Assembly (NCBI RefSeq): GCF_007290395.2 | Contig: NZ_CP041656.2 | Coordinates: 4,898,001-4,962,000, forward strand | Length of the DNA stretch: 64,000 bases | Reading direction: 5' to 3' | Source: Bradyrhizobium cosmicum | Lineage (GTDB): Bacteria > Pseudomonadota > Alphaproteobacteria > Rhizobiales > Xanthobacteraceae | Part shown: in pieces, positions 1-9,000 of the stretch | Numbering within the stretch: the first letter of the stretch is position 1 | Layout of the letters: every line of letters starts with the position of its first letter | Notes under the pieces: model-generated | What the model saw: the letters and a program-made list of their open reading frames with translations, nothing else | What the model was told of the DNA's origin: nothing | The model's database searches: none | Made by a program: the position numbers and the translations under genes

Positions 1-3000
1 CTGCTGGCCGCCCGACGCGGACGGATTGTAGACGTACCACGTCGTCTGCTGCTGGAGCTGATCGACGATCTGGATCACGCTGGGCGCGCTAACGCCCGTA
101 TTGATCGTGTTAGTGACGAGCTGGAGCCCGGTCGTGTTGTTGACATTGATCGTACCGGCACCACCCTTGACCGCGATCGTGCCCTGGGAGGTGCCGTCGG
201 TCGAGGTCGAGATGATCTTGCCGTTCAGGTAGACGTAGCCGCCCGAGCCCTGCACCACGCCGTTCACCATGATCTGGTCGGTGAGCGCGTTGTACTTCAC
301 CCCGATCTTGATATCGCTGGAGAACTGCGTCGTCGCAGCCGCCGTGATGTCGTAATAGCTGCCGTTCCGCGCATTGGCCTGGGCCTGGGCGAAATCCGCG
401 CCATTGTTGCTGGTCTTGAGGCCGTTGATGGCGGACAGCACGCCGCTGCCGATATCGACCGAGTAGTTGCTGCTCGTTCCGCTCTGGATGAGGCCGTTGA
501 CGTTGATGACCCCCGCCGAAATGATGATCGCCTGGCCGAGAATGAAGGGCCGGTCCTCGGGGTTCTGGTACCCCGAGGGCGTGGTCGAGGCCCAGTTCGA
601 AGACGCGTTCGTGTTCGCGGTCCTCGGCGTGATCACGTCGTTCTGGATATTGACGACCTGGAAATAGGCCGAACATCCCGAGCAATTGAACGGCGAGTAG
701 AACGTGGACGTGTGGTTGGTGGTGGTGGTGTGACCCTGGGCGTCTGTCGAGGTCGTCGTATAGTCGTAGGTCGTGTTGCTGTAGACGCCTTGGCCGGTAT
801 AGGTATTCCGCTCCCACGGCGCGGTCGAGATGGTCTGGACCGTCGGGCCTTCCATCGCCGCAAGCGTGGAGGTGCTTCCCACGCTGCCGCCGCCTCCGTT
901 GGGCGAGCCGTTGCCCATCGGCAGGAAGATCGCCGAATAGAGCGAGAGGCCGTCATAATACGTCATCAGCATGCGCGCGGTGAAGACGGTGCTGTTGGCG
1001 GCGGTCTGCTGGACGCCGCCATGGCCGTCGACGCAGCAATAATAAAAATACGGGTGCTGGCCGCCGTCGCCGATATGCGGGCTGGTCGCGTAATCGCCAT
1101 AGGCGCCGAGATAGGTCGCCGCCGCCATCACCGCCGTCAGCGTGTCGTTGTCTGCCGGCTTGTACTCGACCCCGGCCCATTGCGAGGTGACATCGTGGTT
1201 GGAGTTGTAGAAGCTGCCGACGCCACCAAGGAAGATGAACGAGCCGTTGGGCGCCACCATCTGGATGGTCGCGGCATTGAGAGATTGTGACGCGACGACG
1301 CTGCCGAGCTGGCTGGTGATCTTGAGCAGGCCGTTCTCGTTGGTGACGATACCGTCGAAATAAATGTCGGGCTTGCGGGTCAGCTGGTTGCCGTTGTCGT
1401 CGACGCCGAGCCCGGTGCTGGGATCGACGCGGTTGTAGGTGGCCGAGATGTCGATGATCGGCGTCGCGCTCGGCGTGGCGGTGAAGGTGACGTTGGAATG
1501 CGAGTCCGGGTCGACATGGTCGATCTGGCGGTAGCTGATGTTTCCGCCGGTCACATTGGTAACGGTGAGATTCGCGAAGTCCATGAAGTCGAGACCGCGG
1601 TTCTCGACCTTGATCTTCGGCGAACTCTGCGCGGTGACCGATGGCGCCGTGTGGCCGGACAGGCTGTTTCCGGTCAGCTTCTGCGCCAGGATCGAGACGT
1701 TGCCGGCGGACACCAGGATGTCGCCGAACGCGAAAGCGTTGCCGGGGGCGTCGGAGGTATACGGCGCCTGCTGGATAAGTGCGTTGATCTGGCGCTGCGC
1801 GTCGCCCGTCGGATCGGCGCCGGAGGGCGCCATCGTGGCGGGATGTGCGGACGTCGAGGTCGAGAGCTGGGTCCGGATCTGCGTCGCGGTCAGGCCGGTC
1901 AGCGTGGCCAGCTGGTTGACGATGTTGTCATAGGGATTGAAGCCGCCGACGATGGTGTACTGGATCGTCTGGTGGTCCCAGCTCTTCACCGGGCTGAAAT
2001 GATCGACGTCGGCGACGTATTCGAGGGTGGATGAAATCGACGAGTGCGGGCTCGACGTGCTCAAGACCGGTGCGCTCGCACCGAGATCGATCGTGATGGT
2101 CACGTCGTTGTTGATGCCCGCCACCACCATGCCGTTGAGCGCGACGTCGCCCGTTCCGCTGGTATGGCTGTGGTTATCGCTGTTCTTGGCGCTGAAGATG
2201 TCCAGATAGGGATTGTAGTTGCTGCCGTTGCCGGTCGCCGTCACCTGCCCCTGCGTGGCGCCGAGATAGATGTCGCGCACGCCGAGCACGCGCGAGCCGT
2301 CGGCCAACGTCAGGCTGCTGTTGTCGCTGGCATTCGCCGTGCCGCGATAGAGGGTGGAGATCGGAATGACCGTGTTGTTGTAGACGACCGTCGTCGCGGT
2401 CGCCTGCACGCTGCTGAAGGTGATGGTATCGCCGGACATGCCGGCAGAGATGTTGATGTCGCGCCAGGCCTGGATCGTCGTGCCGCCGAAGACGTTGACG
2501 CTCTGGTCGGCGTGGACCCAGCTGTTGGTGCTGGCGCCGACACCGGCGATCGCGCCGTAGAGGCTGGCATTGGCGTTGTTGGACGCCGCCATCTTCGCCG
2601 CGGTGCCGACATAGATCTTACCGACGCTGAACAACTCGCGTGCATTGATGTTGACTGCGAGCGCGGCATTTGCCGTCATGTTGGATTCTGCGCCGCCGCC
2701 GGCGAAGAGGGCCGCAGTGGCCAAGCTCACCGTATCGGTGGTGTTCAGCGTGTTGTACGCCTCGATGTCGATCACGCCCGTTGCGGTCCTGGGATCACCG
2801 TTGAGACTCAGGATCGTGCCGGCGCCGATATTGGTGGTGACGGTCTGGGTGACGGTGGACTCGCTCAGCGCGGCCGCACCCGAGAACATGCCGCCCGAGC
2901 CCGAACGCGCGCCGCCGCCGGCCTGATTGACGATGTCGTTCGAGATGACGACGATGTTGCCGCCGTCCGTGTTGATGATCAGATGCGTTCCGATCTCGGC

Positions 3001-6000
3001 GGTGGTGGTGGAAGCGACGTCATTCTTCGCCTGGCCGCCGGACACGCCGGCCGTCGCGGCCAGATAGGCGTCGCCGCTGGCTGCATAGTTCGTGGTGTGC
3101 TTGGCCTTGACGCTGAGGCCGCCGAAATAGAGCGTGTCGTCGGTGGCTCCGCCGTCGAACCGCGCATTGGTCACCGCGGTCGAGCTGGTCGTTGCGACCG
3201 CCGCCGCGCCGGCATAGGTGCCGCCCGCTCCGACCGTCGCGTTGGAGACATTGGAGTCCGTGCCGGTCGCGGTTATCTCGAGGATGCCGGTGTAGCCGGT
3301 GTGATTCAGATGGGTGGCGTCCATATCGGCAGGCGCGCCCAGATAGGCGTAAGTGTGCGCGCTCGACGAGGTCTGCGCGACGGTGGCGCCGAGCGCCAGG
3401 AAGCCGCTCGAAAGGCCGGTCGCCTCGGCGTATTGGGCGCTGTCGTTCTGCGCTGCGATCGTTACGTCGCTGTTGGGTAGTGCGATGCCCGTCCCGCCAT
3501 AGGCGCTGACCGTCGCGTTCTCTGAGGACTGGGCCAAACTTCCCTGCGCACCAATCAGCGAGCCGCCACCACCGGCGAGTGCCTTGGTCCAGGTCGTGGT
3601 GCCGCCCGTCGGGACCAGCGCCATCGCGGTCACGGCGAGTGCTCCGCCCGAGAAAGCGACGTTGTCGCCGACATCGGCCGTAACACTGGCTTCGACCGTG
3701 GACCTCGCGATGGCGATGCCGACGGCACCGCCGCCGACCGAAACGCCGATCGCCTCGCTCGACAGATTGGGGGTGATCGACGCCGACACCAGCGTGCCGA
3801 CATCAGATGCCGACGTGGTTATCGAGGCACCGCTACCGATCTCGGCCGTCACGGTCGAACTTTCGTGGGCTTCCGCATCCGCACCGATGCCGGCGACGAT
3901 ACCGCCTCCGAGCGCAGTTGCCGTCGTGGTCAAGGTGCCCGCGCCCGATGCACCGACCGCCACTGCCGAGGCACCGATGACGGCGTTATCCAGAATTCGC
4001 GCGGCAACCGTGCTCGATCGTCCTGCCGTGGCGACGGAAGCGCCGACCGCCGCGGCACCGGCGGTGACGCCGCCCGTGAAGACGACCTGGGTCGTGGAAT
4101 CCGTCGCCATGACGGCGACGCCGGTGCCGCCCGTGCCGGTGACATGGCCGCCGAGCCGGGCCGTCACGTCGTTGGCCACATTGCCGATCGCCACGGCGGC
4201 ATCCGCCCCGAAGTACAGCGCCGCGCCGCCGGCGATCGCCTCGGTGTCGATGGTCTTGCCGGCATAGGGTCCGGTGGTGGCGTCCTTGACCACCGCCGCC
4301 ACCGCCACGGAGGGCGCAGTGACGTTCGCGGTCAGGTCCGCGAGCACGTAGCTCTTGACGCTGGTGTAGCCGATGCCGGCCCCGATGCCGACATTCTTGC
4401 CGAAGCCGGCGCCGAGCAGGTACATCTTGGCGGCGTTGGCGCTGATGGCGGCGACATTGACCTGCGTGCCCGTGACGTTGCCGCCCAGCACCTGCGCGGT
4501 GACGCCGTCTCGGCCAGCGTCTGTGAGCACGCCGCTGACGTTATAGGTCGACGTCACGTTCGCACCGCTCGGATCGCCGGCGGTGCCGCTCGCGACCGCA
4601 TCGCTGCCGTGCGAGCTGTTGGTTCCGGAGTTCGCGGCGCCGATGGTGCCGTCGAGCTGCGACTGCTCGTGCGTATCGCCGAGATTGGCGCCGATGATGA
4701 TGACGCCGACGGTGGCACCGATGCCGACGCTGCCGCCGATCCCGGCGGTCACGGCATAGGACAGCACCTCCTTGGTGCTGAGCGCGTTGACGCTGATCGC
4801 GCCTGACGAATTCAGGTTGCTGTTGATGCTCTCGGCCGTGGTCTGGCTCTTGAAGACGATGACGTTGGCGGCGGCGCCGATGCCGACGCCTCCCCCGCTG
4901 GCGCCGACCGCGAGCGCGCCGGCGATTTCCTTGATCGCGACGTCCTCGGTCGCGTTGATGGTGACGGCGCCGGCCGTGCCCCCCGTCGGCGACTGAAGCG
5001 TGACGTCGTAGACGCCCGCGATCGTGGTGTTGCTGGCGATCTCGATGTTCGCCATGCCCGCGATCGCGGCCGATCCCGTCGCGAGCGCGCCGCCCACCGA
5101 ATAGGCCTCGAAGCGGTTCTTGGTCTTGGCCTCCACGTCGAGCGCGCCGGTCAGGTTGATCGCCGTGGTGTGGGTTGCGGTGCCGCCGTGATAGGCGAAC
5201 TCGTCGCCGACATAGGCCTCGGTCCGGTTCGATGAGACCTGGACCAGGAAGGCGGCGCCGATCGCGGCCTGGCTGCCATAGGCGCCGGAACCGTTCGCGG
5301 AGAAGATGCCGGTGTTGTTGGTGGCGTTCACCGTGAGCGACGCGGCAGTCAGCGCGCCGCCGTCGACATAGGCCTCCGTCGTCGCCTGGAAGACGTTCAG
5401 CCCGACCGAGCCGGTGTTGAACCCGATCGCGATCGAGGACGCATCCTGCTCGGCATGGGCCTTCACGGTGACGGCGCCGACCGTCGGGCTCGATGACTGG
5501 ACGCCGCCGATGATCGCATTGGTGATCGTGGCAAAGGTATCGCGCGACATTGTCGTCGAGACGATCGTCGCGCCACCGCCGCCGCTGCTGCCATAGGCGA
5601 TGCCGGCGCCGAACGCGCCGGAGTAGGAGAAGCTCGACGCCGCGACTTCGATCTGCGGCGTCAAAGTCGAAGACGTCAGACGCGTGTCGATCGCTGCGCT
5701 GTCGATATAGGCCCGGGTCGCCCCGCTCATCACATTGGTGATCGGGTTGATCATGATGGCGACGCCGCTGCTCGCGGCGACCGATGCAACATTTGTCACG
5801 ACGGCCTGGTGCGAGCTCGCGACGACGGCAAGGCCGCGGACACTGTCCTGGTTCTCGGAGAGGTCGGGCGTCGCGTCGCTCGGCGCATGGGCGGTGCCGA
5901 GATCGAAGGCATGGACCAGCGTGCCATTGTTGACCGACAGTGTACTGGTCGAGTTCGTTCCGAGCGCGTCGACCCTGGTGTTCGCCCCGCTGATATAGGC

Positions 6001-9000
6001 TGCCGTGGTCCCGGTGATCCGGTTGGTCACCAGCGAGCCCGCGCCTCCCGCCGCGCCCTTGCTGATCGACACCGCGCCGGCGAACACCGCCGCCTTGTCG
6101 TTGTTGCCGGCGACCACGCCGACATTGTTGGTGGCGGTGACGTCGGCGCCATTGATGCCGTTAATGCCGGCCGCGGTGATGCTCGCCGTAACGTTGGTTC
6201 CCATCAGGTTGGTCGCGACCGAGCCGGCCAACCCGACCTGGGACGACATCGCGATACCCACGGCAACCGTCGAAATGCTGGCGTTCGAGTTCGCTCCGAT
6301 CGTGACGTTGCCGGAGACGGTCAGCTTCGAGCCGGTGACACCGGCGCTGACAGAGTTGGCGATGCTGCTGTTGACCAGCGCGAGGCCCGCGGCGCTTCCT
6401 TGTGTCGAGGCGCCCGCGACGGCGGCGGTTCCTGTGATGCTGGAATTGTCGGTGGCGCTCACGGAGATATTGGATGCCGTCACGGAGGATTGCGACGCGC
6501 TGGACAAGCTGTTGCCGATGGCGGCCGAAACGGTATTTGCGATCGAGCTGATGGTCGTGCCGCCGACGCCGGCAAACTGCCCGGTTGCCAGACCAAAGCC
6601 GATCGTGACCGCCTGGATCTTCGAGGAATCGACCGCGCTCACGCTGACATTGCCGTTGACGCCCGCCGTCAGCAGCACGTTGGCGATATAAGCCGAATGC
6701 GTCGTCGCGATGGTGTCGTACACCAGCGACGCGCCGACATTGTTCTTGCCGGCCTGGATGGTGCCCGCGACGGAGATGATGCTGGCCCCCGGACCGTTGG
6801 CCGCACCGTCGTTGAGCGCGGCCGCGCTGAAGTCGATACAATTCTGTCCGCCCGTGCCGCCAGCGACCGTGCAGGTGTCCGAGGCGAGATGGTTGTTGTT
6901 CGACCTCTTGACGAGGTTGCCGAGCGCCGTGTCCAGCGCCGACACGGCGCCGCTGTCCGCCAGCACCGTCACGCGTCCGACGTTGATGCTCACCGTCGCG
7001 CCGCTATTGATATAGGCGGTCGTGGTCGGCGAGATCTCGTTGACGACGATCGCGCCGGCCAGTCCGTTGGCGCTGGCCCCGCCCCCGCCCGAGGCCGCAC
7101 CGGCCGCAATCACGCTGGCGCTGTCGGCCATCACCAGCAGGGTGTCGTAGTTCGACAGCGCGGAGCTGCGGATGTGCGCGTCGGTGGCGTTGCCCCCCGT
7201 GGGATCGGCAATCGACGCATAGGTCAGCCCGATACCGACCCCGACCTGGCCACCCGACATATAGAGAGAACCGCCGCCGATCGCGATGTTCGTGGTCTGG
7301 TAGGCATCCACCTCGAGCGCGCGATTGACGCCGCTCGCCTGCCCCGTGATCGTCGAGCTCTCGATATAGGCGTTGGCGCTGTCCGTCATGATGCCGACGG
7401 AGGCCGACAACGATGCTGAATTGGATTTCGATCCCGCCACGCCGAGGGCGACGACGGTCTCCGAGCCGCCGTTGAGCGCCTGCACCGTCACCGAACTCTG
7501 GTTGTTCATCGTGGTGCCGTAGATATAGGCGAGCGTGGCGTTACTCGACATCGCGGCCGCGATCGCGCCGCCGATCGCAGCTCCCTGCGCGGATGCTCCG
7601 GCCAGATTGAACGCCGCGGAGCCGGACCCGTTGCTGAGAATGGTGTCGTTGAGGGCCTGAACGATTGTGTTGGTCGTGACGGCGCTGGCCGTGGTGTACT
7701 TGTTGACGCTCGTATTCCTGATATAGGCGCTGGTGCCGAGCGAGACGTCGCTCACCGACGAGCTGCCGGCGAGATCGAGGCTGAAGCCGTCGGTGCTCGA
7801 TCCCGAGGTCGAAGCGATCTTGCTTGCGGCCGTCGCCACGCCGGCGGCACCTCCGGTCGAGGCCGCGCCGGCGGCGCCCGCCTTGTCGGAGAAGCTGGAC
7901 GACGCCGGATCGGAGACCGATGCCGCAACGGCGGCAGCGGTCATGCGCCCGGAAGTGGTCGCGCTGAGCGTGAGGTTGTCGACATTGACCGACCCGCTTC
8001 CACCGCTGGTGCCCGCAAACGGATCATTCGCACTGAACACGCCGGGGCGGATATCGGAATGGTTGTCGCCGATATAGGCGGAGGTGTCGGCATTCGCTCC
8101 GAGATAGGCCACCGACAATCCGACCGCCGAACCGCCGCTGCCGTTGAAATTCATCGCACCGGACAGCGTCACGACCGACAGATCCTGCTGCGCCAGAACA
8201 TTCACATTCGGGGCATAGACGGTGGCCTGGCTCGAGATCGACGCATGCGTCGTGTTGTTCAGGAAACCGAGCGAGGTGATCCCATTCAATGCCAGCGCGC
8301 CGGCAGCCTTGCCGGACGACGGCGCGACGGCGATGAACTGATCCGAAGTGGTCGCGTTGACGGCAATGTCGTCCGCCGCCCGCACCGTCGCGCGGTCCGA
8401 AACACCGGCGATGGTGCTGGAGTTGAACTGGACGAGATTGAGCGCACCGCCGATCGAGGAGCCGCCCGACGTGTTGCCGAACAGGAAGCCGAGTGTACCG
8501 ACATTGCCGGCGGCATCGATCGACGCCGTCGTCGTCGTCGCCGCGATCTGGATGCTGGTGTCGTAGGTGTGGACGTCGCCGTTGTTCACCGTCGCGCTGC
8601 TGCCGCAGGCGGTCGTGCATGTCGCGATCAGACTGGCGCTGCCGGCCACCCACGCCGTCGTGTTGTTGTTCACGACGAAATGGTTCATCGAACCGGCAAC
8701 GCCGATCGTATCGCCGGCGTCGGCCGTGGCGTTGGCATAGCTCGTCAGAATGTTGCCGCCGACGCCGAGATTGCCGTTGAGGTGGCCGAGGACCTCGGTC
8801 AGACCATCCCACTTCAACCAGGTATTGGTAATCGGCATCGAGGTGTTGGCATCGACGGCGATGTTGGCCGCGTTGATGGTGGTGCCGCCGCCGATATAGG
8901 CGTTCGAATTGTGATTGAAATTGCCCCAGGCGACGGCGGCGCTGATCGCGACGCCCTCACCGCTGGTGGCGTCCTTGGTGATCGCGGAAGCCGTTGCATT

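Noticed and set aside
5700..8910. Recurring GATATAGGC words as a CRISPR-like or regulatory repeat array
   Set aside because: Spacing is irregular and the words fall in frame as the AYI residues of the adhesin; they reflect protein repeats.
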